From the NCBI RefSeq assembly GCF_014288115.1, contig NZ_JACOOK010000002.1, positions 525,916-589,915 on the forward strand: a stretch of 64,000 nt of DNA, written 5' to 3'. Source of the stretch: Alistipes_A hominis (GTDB lineage Bacteria > Bacteroidota > Bacteroidia > Bacteroidales > Rikenellaceae). A model generated the notes under the pieces. The model did not search any database and was not told the DNA's origin. It saw nothing but the letters and a program-made list of their open reading frames with translations. Position 1 is the stretch's first letter, and every line of letters begins with the position of its first letter. Below, piece by piece: positions 24,956 to 33,068 of this stretch. The position numbers and the translations under genes were made by a program.

Positions 24956-25377
24956 TCAGTCCGGCGGGATGCGTTTCCGGACGTTTTTGTTGAAAAAGCG
25001 CCAGATGTTGAATTTGGAACTTACTTCGACCGCGTCCAACGCCTAATCGGGCTGCATTCGAGCGTACATTCGGATTCGCCGGCCAATTCTTTTGTGTAGA
25101 CCGCGAAAGCGGGCCGGGCTCCGACATAACTTGCCGGAATCGTATCGCCGATGTGCAATTTGCTATGGGGAATATTGAACGCGCCGTCCTGATCGGCGAT
25201 CCCGCACACCCTGCCGTTGAGATAAATGTAGGCATAGCTGAGTTTCTTTTCTCCTGAAACGGCTTGAACCTGAAAGTTCTGTGCTTGCAGCGCGACCGTC
25301 CAGCCCAGTGCGACGAGCGATAGTATAAAGGCTTTCGTAATCAATATTTTCAAAGTACATGGCTGTGCGCTTCTCAA
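24956..25377 (-). pseudogene. Small secreted carboxypeptidase-regulatory-like domain protein, frame disrupted
   Basis: The main frame (TTG at 25377, or an internal TTG giving MKILITKAFILSL) encodes a signal peptide ending near VALQAQ and one CarboxypepD_reg-like beta-sandwich (AYIYLNGRVCGIADQDGAF), then stops at 25021. The expected family tail LDAVEVSSKFNIW...FNKNVRKRIPPD is present in a different frame from about 25039 down to a TGA at 24956, so a one- or two-base shift near 25040 interrupts the gene. No ATG starts the frame. Either it is a decaying gene or the sequence has an error here. Confidence 0.6.
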
Positions 25378-25597
25378 AGTTAAGAAAATATTGTTTTTAA
25401 TACGAAGACTGTTCGTTTTTTGAAAATAGGGTGTGTATTGTTGAAATGTGATTGTTTGTCGCGGGGCTTGCCGGCCGGTGTACGGATGATGCTGTTTTGA
25501 CCGGATATGCGGCGGATATTTAATAAAAGACTGTCGGAAAAACAGGCGGTTTCAAAATTGAGAAAGGAAGTTTCGCGCCGTTGCGTAACCGACGGAT

Positions 25598-25912
25598 TTA
25601 TTTTTTCTTCGGAGAGGACAGGTGGCTCTGCTGGTTGCTTTTACGTTCGAGGGCGTTGATCAGCGATACGGTCAGGTCGACGCCCGTCTGGTTGGCGACG
25701 TTCACCAACGCCCACAGGATATCGCCGATCTCGTCCGAAACCTCGTACCGGAAATTCGGCTCATTGGCGTGATCGTTGAAACGGCGCACCATCACGCGGG
25801 TCAGTTTGCCGATCTCTTCGGTCAGCAGCGCCATGTTGGTCAGTTCGTTGTTGCGGACGTTGTTTTTCGCCGTCCAGGTTTCGATCAGTTCCTGAGCCTC
25901 TTTGATAGTCAT
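25598..25912 (-). CDS. MazG-like nucleotide pyrophosphohydrolase
   Basis: 104 residues. All-alpha NTP pyrophosphatase fold: the metal-binding acidic pairs appear as LLTEEIGKL and SDEIGDILWALVNVAN. The family hydrolyses (d)NTPs to NMP and pyrophosphate, often for house-cleaning. It follows dtd by 17 bases and is the last gene of the leftward transcript beginning at thiS. Confidence 0.88.
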   Translation of the reverse strand: MTIKEAQELIETWTAKNNVRNNELTNMALLTEEIGKLTRVMVRRFNDHANEPNFRYEVSDEIGDILWALVNVANQTGVDLTVSLINALERKSNQQSHLSSPKKK

Positions 25913-25929
25913 AGTTTTCGCGTATTAAC

Positions 25930-26382
25930 TTATTCCCGGTTTTTGGAGTCGATCCAGATGGTTACCGGACCGTCGTTGACCAGTTCCACCTGCATATCGG
26001 CGCCGAAGACTCCCGTTTCGATCCGGTGTCCCATCGCCCGTTCGACCGATTCGACGAACCGTTCGTACAGCGGGATCGCCGTTTCGGGACGTGCAGCCCG
26101 TATGTACGACGGCCGGTTTCCTTTTTTGGTCTGTGCATACAGCGTAAACTGGCTGACGATCAGTATGTCGGCCCCGGTTGCCTCTGCCGACCGGTTCATC
26201 GCGCCGGATTCGTCGGCAAATATACGAAGTTTTGTCAATTTTCCGGTCAGCCATGCGATATCTTCGTCGTTGTCGGCCTCTTCGATGCCGACCAGGACGA
26301 GCAGCCCGTTGCCGATAGCGCAATGGGTTTGTTCCCCGATCGTTACCGAGGCGCGTCGTACTCGCTGGATCAGAATACGCAT
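25930..26382 (-). CDS. dtd: D-aminoacyl-tRNA deacylase
   Basis: 150 residues. DTD removes D-amino acids (and Gly mischarged on tRNA-Ala) from tRNAs in the cytoplasm. The two active-site motifs are intact: VSQFTLYA (SQxTLx) and VNDGPVTIW (the NxGPxT motif). It starts 88 bases after thiH ends and precedes the MazG-like gene, so both are probably read from the thiamine operon or an internal promoter. Confidence 0.95.
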   Translation of the reverse strand: MRILIQRVRRASVTIGEQTHCAIGNGLLVLVGIEEADNDEDIAWLTGKLTKLRIFADESGAMNRSAEATGADILIVSQFTLYAQTKKGNRPSYIRAARPETAIPLYERFVESVERAMGHRIETGVFGADMQVELVNDGPVTIWIDSKNRE

Positions 26383-26470
26383 AATTTGTCGTTATTAAAA
26401 ACAACCGGAAACAGGTAGGCCGGTTTGCCGAAGGCTCCCTGTTTCCGGCTGCGGTTTACGTTTTCGTGTC

Positions 26471-27604
26471 TTAAGCGGGAATATTGGCTTCCTGCATAAA
26501 GCCCGACCAGTCTTTCCATACCGGTTCGAACCCTTTGGCCCGGACCGCGTCGAACACCTCGGTCGGCGTGCGATCGTCGTTGATGGCCCACTGTTCGAGC
26601 TCCTGCGTCGGGTGCGCATAACCGCCCGGCGTGGTTTTCGAACCGGCGCTGATGACCGTCACGCCGAACGGCAGCACCGTGTCGCGGCAGGCGGCGCTTT
26701 CGCGCGTCGAGATCGACAGTTCGACGTCTTCGCTCAGCAACCGGTAGGCGCAGATCAGTTGCAGCAGGTTGCGTTCGGTGGTCGGGTGTTCGGGATTGAA
26801 CCCGTCCTCGCCGAAATAAGGGCGCAGCCGCGGGAAGGCGATCGAGTATTTCTGCCTCCAGTAACGGTTTTCGAGGTAACGGACGTGCAATGCCGTGAAG
26901 AACGCTTCGGTGCGCCAGTCCTCGAGGCCGATCAGGTTGCCGACGCCGACCTTGTACACCCCGGCTTCGCACAACCGGTCGGGCGTTTCGAGCCGGTAGC
27001 GGTAGTCGGCTTTGCGGCCGCGCAGGTGGTAGACCGGATAGCGTTCGCGGTTGTAGGTCTCCTGATAGACGTAGACCGAATGCAGGCCGTGGTCCATCAG
27101 CATCCGGTATTCGTCCGTTTCGAGCGGCTGCACTTCGAGCGAGATCTGCTGGAAATACTGTTTGACGATCTCCATCGAATCGGCCATGTATTGTACGCTC
27201 GATGAGCGCGGCGCTTCGCCCGTCACCAGCAAGATGTGTTCGAACGGATCTTTTTTGATGGCCTGGCATTCGGCGTGGATTTCGTCCGGCGTGAGGATCG
27301 CGCGGTGGATCTTGTTCGTGCAGTTGAAACCGCAGTAAACGCAGTGGTTCTGGCAAATATTCGCGAGGTAGAGCGGGATGTACAGTTGCATCGTGTTGCC
27401 GAAACGGCGGCGAGTGATGCGGTAGCTTTTGGCGGCCATTTCGTTCAGGTACTTGTCCGCCGCGGGGGAAACGAGCGCCGCGAAGTCGTCCATCGACGGG
27501 CGGTCGTGACTCAGGGCGCGTTCTACGTCGGCCTCGGTCGAGGCGTAGATCTTACGCCGCGTGGTTTCCCAGTCGTACTGGAGAATGATGTCGTAATAAC
27601 TCAT
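26471..27604 (-). CDS. thiH: 2-iminoacetate synthase
   Basis: 377 residues. ThiH is a radical SAM enzyme that cleaves tyrosine to dehydroglycine (2-iminoacetate) for the thiazole ring of thiamine. The cluster motif CQNHCVYCGF (CX3CX2C) is at residues about 84-93, and the later HPTTERNLLQ segment is typical. The start ATG overlaps the thiG stop by four bases. Use of ThiH instead of ThiO fits an anaerobic lifestyle. Confidence 0.96.
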   Translation of the reverse strand: MSYYDIILQYDWETTRRKIYASTEADVERALSHDRPSMDDFAALVSPAADKYLNEMAAKSYRITRRRFGNTMQLYIPLYLANICQNHCVYCGFNCTNKIHRAILTPDEIHAECQAIKKDPFEHILLVTGEAPRSSSVQYMADSMEIVKQYFQQISLEVQPLETDEYRMLMDHGLHSVYVYQETYNRERYPVYHLRGRKADYRYRLETPDRLCEAGVYKVGVGNLIGLEDWRTEAFFTALHVRYLENRYWRQKYSIAFPRLRPYFGEDGFNPEHPTTERNLLQLICAYRLLSEDVELSISTRESAACRDTVLPFGVTVISAGSKTTPGGYAHPTQELEQWAINDDRTPTEVFDAVRAKGFEPVWKDWSGFMQEANIPA

Positions 27605-28389
27605 TGTTGCAGACCTTTAATGCCTTCCAAAAACGGGTTTAACGGGCTGGTGGCCGATGCGGCGGTCGTTTGCGGCGCGAGCTGCGCCTCGTATGCCATG
27701 CGTCCGGCTTCGACGGCCATTTTGAAAGCGACGGCCATTTGTACCGGGTCCTGCGCTACGGCGATTGCGGTGTTGACCAGTACGGCCGACGCGCCCATCT
27801 CCATCGCTTCGGCGGCGTGCGACGGAGCGCCGATTCCGGCGTCGACGACGACCGGGACGTTGCTCTGTTCGATGATGATTCTCAGCAGGTCGCGGGTTTT
27901 CAGTCCCCGGTTCGATCCGATCGGGGCGCCCAGAGGCATGACGCAGGCCGTGCCTACCTCTTCGAGCCGTTTGCACAGTACCGGGTCGGCGTTGATGTAC
28001 GGCATCACGATGAAGCCGTCTTTTACGAGCTGTTCGGCCGCGGCCAGCGTTTCGATCGGGTCGGGCAGCAGGTAGCGAGGATCGGGATGGATTTCGAGTT
28101 TGATCCAGTTCGTCCCGAGCGCTTCGCGCGCCATCTGCGCGGCGAAAACCGCTTCTTTGGCATTGCGTACCCCCGATGTGTTCGGCAGCAGGTTGACTCC
28201 CGGCAGGTGCAGGTGACTGAGCATGTCGTCCTGCGGGTTTTCGAGTTCTACTCGTTTCAGCGCGACGGTTACCAGTTCGCTGCCGCTGGCGGCGGTGGCT
28301 TTGCCCATCAGTTCCGCGGATGAAAACTTCCCGGTTCCGACGAAGAGCCGCGAGTGAAACGTTTTGTTTCCGATAATTAAATTTTCCAT
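27601..28389 (-). CDS. thiG: Thiazole synthase
   Basis: 262 residues. ThiG builds thiazole phosphate from DXP, the ThiS thiocarboxylate and dehydroglycine. The start LIIGNKTFHSRLFVGTGK, NWIKLEIHPDPRYLLPD (active-site Lys region) and VVVDAGIGAPSHAAEAMEMG are all family-typical. It overlaps thiH by four bases and follows the ThiE fusion gene. Confidence 0.97.
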   Translation of the reverse strand: MENLIIGNKTFHSRLFVGTGKFSSAELMGKATAASGSELVTVALKRVELENPQDDMLSHLHLPGVNLLPNTSGVRNAKEAVFAAQMAREALGTNWIKLEIHPDPRYLLPDPIETLAAAEQLVKDGFIVMPYINADPVLCKRLEEVGTACVMPLGAPIGSNRGLKTRDLLRIIIEQSNVPVVVDAGIGAPSHAAEAMEMGASAVLVNTAIAVAQDPVQMAVAFKMAVEAGRMAYEAQLAPQTTAASATSPLNPFLEGIKGLQQ

Positions 28390-28438
28390 TGTTTTATAAT
28401 AACGTATTGTTTTGTTATCTGTCGGCCCGGCCTGCGGT

Positions 28439-29677
28439 TCATGCGTTCCGGATTGCGTTCAGAAAATTCGCGGTCGTCGTGGCGGGCGAGTCCGCGCGGG
28501 CGATCGCTCCGCTGAGGGCGATCCCGTCGACCCCCGTCCGCATGATCTGCGGTATATCCGGCAGTTCGATGCCGCCGATCGCCACGACCGGCAGGGGGAT
28601 ATTTTCCGTCCGCATACGTCCGAGGATCGTGCGGTAACCCTCCGTGCCGAGCACCGGCGACAGGTTTTTCTTGGTTGTCGTGAAACGGAAGGGTCCCAGT
28701 CCGACGTAGTCGGTTTCGCCGTCGTTGCGCGCTGCGATCTGTTCGAAGGTGTTGGCCGTCGAACCGATAACCGCTCCGTCGCCGATAATCCGCCTCGCTT
28801 CGATGGGCGGCATATCGGCTTGACCGAGGTGCACGCCGTCGGCGCCGATCGCGACCGCCAGTTGCGGCGCATCGTTGACGACGAGCACGGCCCGGCGTTT
28901 CCGGCACAGGGCGAGCATCTCTTTGCCCCGGCAGACGATAACCTCTGCGGAGGCGTCTTTCATCCGCAGTTGGATCCAGCGTCCGCCCGCGTCGAGGAAT
29001 TGCGCGGCGACGGAGAGGTCGCCGTCCGAGATCAGTTGTAGCGTTCCTCCGGCCGCTTTCCATTTGCGGTTTAGGATATGGTAATTTTTCAGGGTGCGTT
29101 CGGTATTGACAGCCTTTTCGTCCGCGCTCCATGCGGCCCCGAGTACGGCGGCCCCGTCGAATCCGATCCGCCTTACCCGTGCGATGTTCGCCGGACGGAT
29201 CCCGCCGAGCGCGACGATCCTCCCTTTGCGGCGCCGTAACCGTTCGGCGGCTTCCGCCGGGTCAATCGCGCTGTGGTAGCCCGGCTTCGAGATCGAATCG
29301 AACAGCGGGCTCAGAAATACGTAGTCCGCGTCTGTCGCCGCGCGTTCCGCTTCCGTCCAGCCGTGCGCCGAACAGCTCCGCCGCAGCCCTTCGCCGGCTC
29401 CGGCAAGCAGTTCTTCGATGCGCAGGTGCACGCCTCCGAGCCCGTATTTGCGGGCCAGCGGTTCGTTGTAGTGAATCGTCAGCCGCGACATGTCCGCGCC
29501 GAGGGCCTGCAACGTTTTCAGCAACTCTTCGATTTCCGGTTCGGACGCCTCCGGCTTGCGGATATGGATGACGGAAACTCCTGCGCCGCACAGTGCGGCC
29601 AGCGTCTCCGCCTCGTTTTTCAGAATACGGGGCAGCGTGATCAGGATCGGAGATTCCGGGAAAATATCTGCAACCAT
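28439..29677 (-). CDS. thiE: Fused TenI-like and thiamine-phosphate synthase (ThiE) protein
   Basis: 412 residues, about twice a normal ThiE. Residues about 1-190 form a first TIM barrel of the TenI/ThiE family (VIHIRKPEAS, IHYNEPLARKYGLGGVHL, YVFLSPLFDSISKPGYHS, IVALGGI). Residues about 205-412 form a second barrel with the full ThiE set (WIQLRMKDAS, VNDAPQLAVAIGADGVHLGQ, GSTANTFEQ, YVGLGPFRFTTTKKN, VAIGGI). The second half should couple HMP-PP and thiazole phosphate; the first may act as a TenI-like thiazole aromatase. Separate TenI and ThiE genes are the more usual state. It lies 4 bases after thiS and 49 before thiG. Confidence 0.93.
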   Translation of the reverse strand: MVADIFPESPILITLPRILKNEAETLAALCGAGVSVIHIRKPEASEPEIEELLKTLQALGADMSRLTIHYNEPLARKYGLGGVHLRIEELLAGAGEGLRRSCSAHGWTEAERAATDADYVFLSPLFDSISKPGYHSAIDPAEAAERLRRRKGRIVALGGIRPANIARVRRIGFDGAAVLGAAWSADEKAVNTERTLKNYHILNRKWKAAGGTLQLISDGDLSVAAQFLDAGGRWIQLRMKDASAEVIVCRGKEMLALCRKRRAVLVVNDAPQLAVAIGADGVHLGQADMPPIEARRIIGDGAVIGSTANTFEQIAARNDGETDYVGLGPFRFTTTKKNLSPVLGTEGYRTILGRMRTENIPLPVVAIGGIELPDIPQIMRTGVDGIALSGAIARADSPATTTANFLNAIRNA

Positions 29678-29681
29678 TGTT

Positions 29682-29879
29682 CTATCCTCCCTGTGTGGCG
29701 CGGATCAGCGTGATTTCGGCCTGGTCGGCGACCGGCGTAGCATCCCACTCGTCGCGGCGGATTACGCGGAGCCCGATGGCGACGGCCAGCCCGGCGGTAG
29801 CGATCGACTGTTCTGCGATCAATTCCGAAAGGGTCGACGCCTGCGTCGGGGTTTTCACTCCGTTCAGAAATATTTCCAT
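29682..29879 (-). CDS. thiS: Sulfur carrier protein ThiS
   Basis: 65 residues with a ubiquitin-like fold and the required C-terminal Gly-Gly (RATQGG). The C-terminus is adenylated and thiocarboxylated to give sulfur to ThiG. ThiF, which normally activates it, is not in the window. It is the first gene after the TPP riboswitch. Confidence 0.95.
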   Translation of the reverse strand: MEIFLNGVKTPTQASTLSELIAEQSIATAGLAVAIGLRVIRRDEWDATPVADQAEITLIRATQGG

Positions 29880-29924
29880 ACGAAAAACGATTTGCAGAAA
29901 GAGAGGCGGCGAATGCGCTATCCT

Positions 29925-30012
29925 TTGGAAAAACTCCCTCCGACGGTATTAACCGTATCAGGTGTTGGGGTTTGATCTCAGCCGCCGGTTCTGCGGCACC
30001 CCCGTCTTCCTT
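29925..30012 (-). promoter_or_regulatory. TPP riboswitch (Thi box)
   Basis: The minus strand upstream of thiS carries the TPP-aptamer signature: GGGGTGCC, GGCTGAGATCAAACCC, ACCTGATACGG, TTAATACCGTCGGAGGGA. It lies about 54 bases before the thiS ATG. I see no clear terminator between aptamer and gene, so control may be at translation. It should repress thiS-thiE-thiG-thiH when thiamine pyrophosphate is plentiful. Confidence 0.95.
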
Positions 30013-30104
30013 CCTTGATTTGTCCTGCAAAGTAATAAAAAATAATTCGTATATTGTGGAAAATAAATAAATTTGTGCGATGTTCGAATGTTAAAACGCT
30101 GATA

Positions 30105-31127
30105 ATGAAATTTAAAATTGGTTTGCTCGGGATTGTTGCGCTGGCTGTGGCCGCATGCGGCGGAGTGAAGAAAGACAATCAGGTAACCGTAATCGACGGT
30201 TTCGCACAGGGGGGAACTTATCATATCGTGATAAAAAGCGACCGGCCGGTAGATTTGAAAGGTCAGGTGGACAGTCTGTTGCGTGAGATCGACAATTCGA
30301 TGTCGCTGTTCAATCCCGATTCGCGGCTCAGCCGCCTGAACCGCAACGAGACCGATTCGGTGGATGCGTTCATTGCGGATTGCATCGCCGAAGCCGAGCG
30401 GCTGAGCCGCGAGACGGACGGCGCATACGACATCACGGTCAAACCGCTTACGGCGGCTTACGGGTTTGCAGGCGATTCGGTCGTGCAGCAGCCGAACGTC
30501 GATTCGCTGTTGCGATTCGTCGGGTATCGGAAAATCGCGGTCGATGGCGGCCGGTTGCGGAAAGAAGATCCGCGGATGCAGCTCGACCTGAATTCGATTG
30601 CGCAAGGAGCGACTTCGGACTATATCGCCGCCTATTTCGACAGCCTCGGTCTGACGGATTATATCGTCGAAGTGGGGGGAGAGATTTTCTGTCGGGGGTC
30701 GAATGCCGAAGGGAAACCCTGGCGCGTCGGAATCGACCGTCCGGCCGAAGGGAACGTGCTGCCGGGGGCCGACCTGGAGACGGTGATCGGACTCAGCGGG
30801 CAGGGACTCGCCACTTCGGGCAATTACCGGAAATTCTATACCGACGACAAAGGCCGTAAGATCGTGCATACGATCAATGCCCGAACCGGCGAGCCGATCA
30901 TCAGCAACCTGCTGTCGGTAACGGTCGTGGGGCCTACCGCGACGTTGGCCGACGCTTACGGCACGGTTTGTATGATCCTCGGCCTCGAAAAAAGCAAGGA
31001 GTTCCTGGCCGGGCATCCGGAGTTGCACGCTTACCTGATCTATTCGGACGACCGGGGAAACTATCAGACCTATCTTACTCCCGGAATGGAGGCGATGATC
31101 GCCCGGCAGGCGTCGACCCGGCAATGA
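30105..31127 (+). CDS. apbE: FAD:protein FMN transferase lipoprotein
   Basis: 340 residues starting MKFKIGLLGIVALAVAAC, a lipoprotein signal. ApbE attaches FMN to Thr in proteins such as NqrB/NqrC and RnfG/RnfD outside the cytoplasmic membrane. Visible motifs are MSLFNPDSRLSRLN, LDLNSIAQGATSDYIA, YIVEVGGEIFCRG, LATSGNYRKFY and HTINARTGEP. The frame is open for 17 more codons upstream, but the signal peptide fixes the start. It is divergent from the thiamine operon and followed after 33 bases by the lipid kinase gene. Confidence 0.94.
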   Translation: MKFKIGLLGIVALAVAACGGVKKDNQVTVIDGFAQGGTYHIVIKSDRPVDLKGQVDSLLREIDNSMSLFNPDSRLSRLNRNETDSVDAFIADCIAEAERLSRETDGAYDITVKPLTAAYGFAGDSVVQQPNVDSLLRFVGYRKIAVDGGRLRKEDPRMQLDLNSIAQGATSDYIAAYFDSLGLTDYIVEVGGEIFCRGSNAEGKPWRVGIDRPAEGNVLPGADLETVIGLSGQGLATSGNYRKFYTDDKGRKIVHTINARTGEPIISNLLSVTVVGPTATLADAYGTVCMILGLEKSKEFLAGHPELHAYLIYSDDRGNYQTYLTPGMEAMIARQASTRQ

Positions 31128-31160
31128 CGATATCATTATGGTTCAGAAACGTGAAAAAAG

Positions 31161-32075
31161 ATGCAGAAAGTCAGATTCATTTATAATCCCAAGTCCGGAG
31201 AAACCGTGATTTCGGAGTGGCTCGACCACATCATCGAGATTTACCAGGGGCACGGTTATACGGTCGTGCCGTACCGGCTTTGTTTCGGGGATACCGAGGA
31301 GACCGACATGTTCGACGGGGTCGATCAGAGCTACCACCACGCGCTGATCGCCGGCGGCGACGGAACGGTCAATTACGTGGTGAACGTGATGAAGCGGCGC
31401 GGGCTCGACGTTCCGGTGGCGGTGCTTCCGACCGGGACGGCCAACGATTTCGCCCATGTGCTCGGAGTGCCGTCCGATCTGGCGAAAGCCTGTCGCCGGA
31501 TCCTGAACGGGGAGATCAGAACCATGGATCTGGGGCGCGCCAACGACGAATACTTCGTCAACGTGTTTAGTTGTGGGCTGTTTACCGACGTTTCGCAGAA
31601 AACGCCGACGATCCTGAAAAACACGTTCGGGAAACTGGCCTACTATTTCGGCGGGCTGGGCGAACTGCCGAATTTCCGTAAAATGCATATTTCGATCGAG
31701 TCGGCGCACGGGAATTACGAAGGTTCTTCGCTGATCTTTTTCGTATTCAACGGACGCACCGCCGGGCAGATGCGTTTCGCTTACTTGTCCGAGCCGGACG
31801 ACGGCCTGCTCGACGTGATCGTTATCAAGGGCGACAGCCCGATCGAGACGATCCGGACGATTTTTCATTTCATCAAGCGCAACAATGGCAGCTACCCTCC
31901 GGGCGTGGTGTATTTCAAGAGCGACGACGTGACGTTGTATTCGTACAGCGAGGAGTCGACCGACATCGACGGACAGCCCGGGCCGCGCTTCCCGGTGCAT
32001 ATTACCTGCGAGGCCGGGGCGCTGCGTGTGATATGTCCCGTTGCGGATCGCCGGAAAAAACGGTCAGGGAAGTAA
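31161..32075 (+). CDS. Diacylglycerol kinase-family lipid kinase
   Basis: 304 residues. The DAGK catalytic domain is clear: FIYNPKSG, ALIAGGDGTVNYVVN and VLPTGTANDFAH. The C-terminal sandwich includes FFVFNGRTAGQM and LDVIVIKGDSP. The family phosphorylates diacylglycerol or related lipids such as sphingoid bases; Bacteroidales make sphingolipids, so either is possible. The 3' end overlaps the convergent membrane-protein gene by 12 bases. Confidence 0.92.
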   Translation: MQKVRFIYNPKSGETVISEWLDHIIEIYQGHGYTVVPYRLCFGDTEETDMFDGVDQSYHHALIAGGDGTVNYVVNVMKRRGLDVPVAVLPTGTANDFAHVLGVPSDLAKACRRILNGEIRTMDLGRANDEYFVNVFSCGLFTDVSQKTPTILKNTFGKLAYYFGGLGELPNFRKMHISIESAHGNYEGSSLIFFVFNGRTAGQMRFAYLSEPDDGLLDVIVIKGDSPIETIRTIFHFIKRNNGSYPPGVVYFKSDDVTLYSYSEESTDIDGQPGPRFPVHITCEAGALRVICPVADRRKKRSGK

Positions 32076-33053
32076 TGCCGGAGCGAGGTTGTAAAAAACG
32101 ATGCTGCCGATCAGCGCGAAATAGATCAGGCCGGGAATCCAGCCCCGGTAGCGGATGAAATAGGGCGGGATGATGATTGCCAAAGGGACGGCGATCATCG
32201 GGAAATCCTGTACCGACCGGCCCGGAAAAGCGAACGGTACCGCCGAGAAGAGCAGAATCCACAGAAAGTAGATGTAGGATTTATAGGCCCGTGTGCGGAT
32301 CGTGTCCGAGCGCCGGATAAACGAGATCAGCGAAAGCACGACGGTCGTCAGGCACATTCCCCAGAAGACCGGCAGTTCCGGATGGCGCAGGACGTCGGGG
32401 AAATCTCCGCCGGCAAGCAGGTTCCCGAGGTTCCCGGCGAGCAGGCCGGTTACGTGGCCGAATGGATACCCCATTCCCCAGTAGACGTACGAGCAGATCG
32501 CCCACGGCAACAAAAAGCCGACCCATGCCACGATCCATTCGCGGCCGCCTTTTTTGAACAGGATCAACGAAACGGGCAGCAGAAACGCATAAACGACGGC
32601 GTGCGACCAGACCAGGGGTGCAAGACCGGCCAGCAGCGCCGCATTGAATAGCTTTCCGTATTGGACGGCTCTCCGGAACGAACCCAACATCTGATCGAAC
32701 GAGCAGACTGCCAGCAGCGAAACGGTTATGGCGCCGAGCGCCGAGCTGCCGAAACCGCAACCGGCAGCGACGAGCAGGTAGACGATGATCGGCATGTAGC
32801 TCCGGTCGGTCAGGATCATGTTGCGGGAGACGATCCGCAGCAACAGGATGCTGTTCAGGAAAAGCAGTACGGCAGCCAGCGTTTTCGCCGCAATCGGATA
32901 TGTCGCGGAGAACCGGTTCAGCAACGATCCCAGCGGCATATCGGCGCCGCCCGCCGCTGTCGGTAGCAACTCCGACCGTCCCCAAAAAAGCCCCAGGAAC
33001 AGTCCGAAGAACAGCAGCGTCCAACTCAGGTTCAGGCGGGTGATCTCTCCCAT
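32064..33053 (-). CDS. Polytopic membrane protein (DUF6427-like, tentative)
   Basis: 329 residues with about eight to nine hydrophobic helices (for example WTLLFFGLFLGLFWG, LAAVLLFLNSILLL, IVYLLVAAGCGFGSSALG and IIIPPYFIRY). No catalytic motif or signal is obvious. Bacteroidota often have a DUF6427 membrane protein next to purine-related genes, and this gene follows purD by 15 bases on the same strand, which is why I suggest that family. The function is not known. Confidence 0.75.
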   Translation of the reverse strand: MGEITRLNLSWTLLFFGLFLGLFWGRSELLPTAAGGADMPLGSLLNRFSATYPIAAKTLAAVLLFLNSILLLRIVSRNMILTDRSYMPIIVYLLVAAGCGFGSSALGAITVSLLAVCSFDQMLGSFRRAVQYGKLFNAALLAGLAPLVWSHAVVYAFLLPVSLILFKKGGREWIVAWVGFLLPWAICSYVYWGMGYPFGHVTGLLAGNLGNLLAGGDFPDVLRHPELPVFWGMCLTTVVLSLISFIRRSDTIRTRAYKSYIYFLWILLFSAVPFAFPGRSVQDFPMIAVPLAIIIPPYFIRYRGWIPGLIYFALIGSIVFYNLAPALLP

Positions 33054-33068
33054 GGCCTTCCCCTGCCG

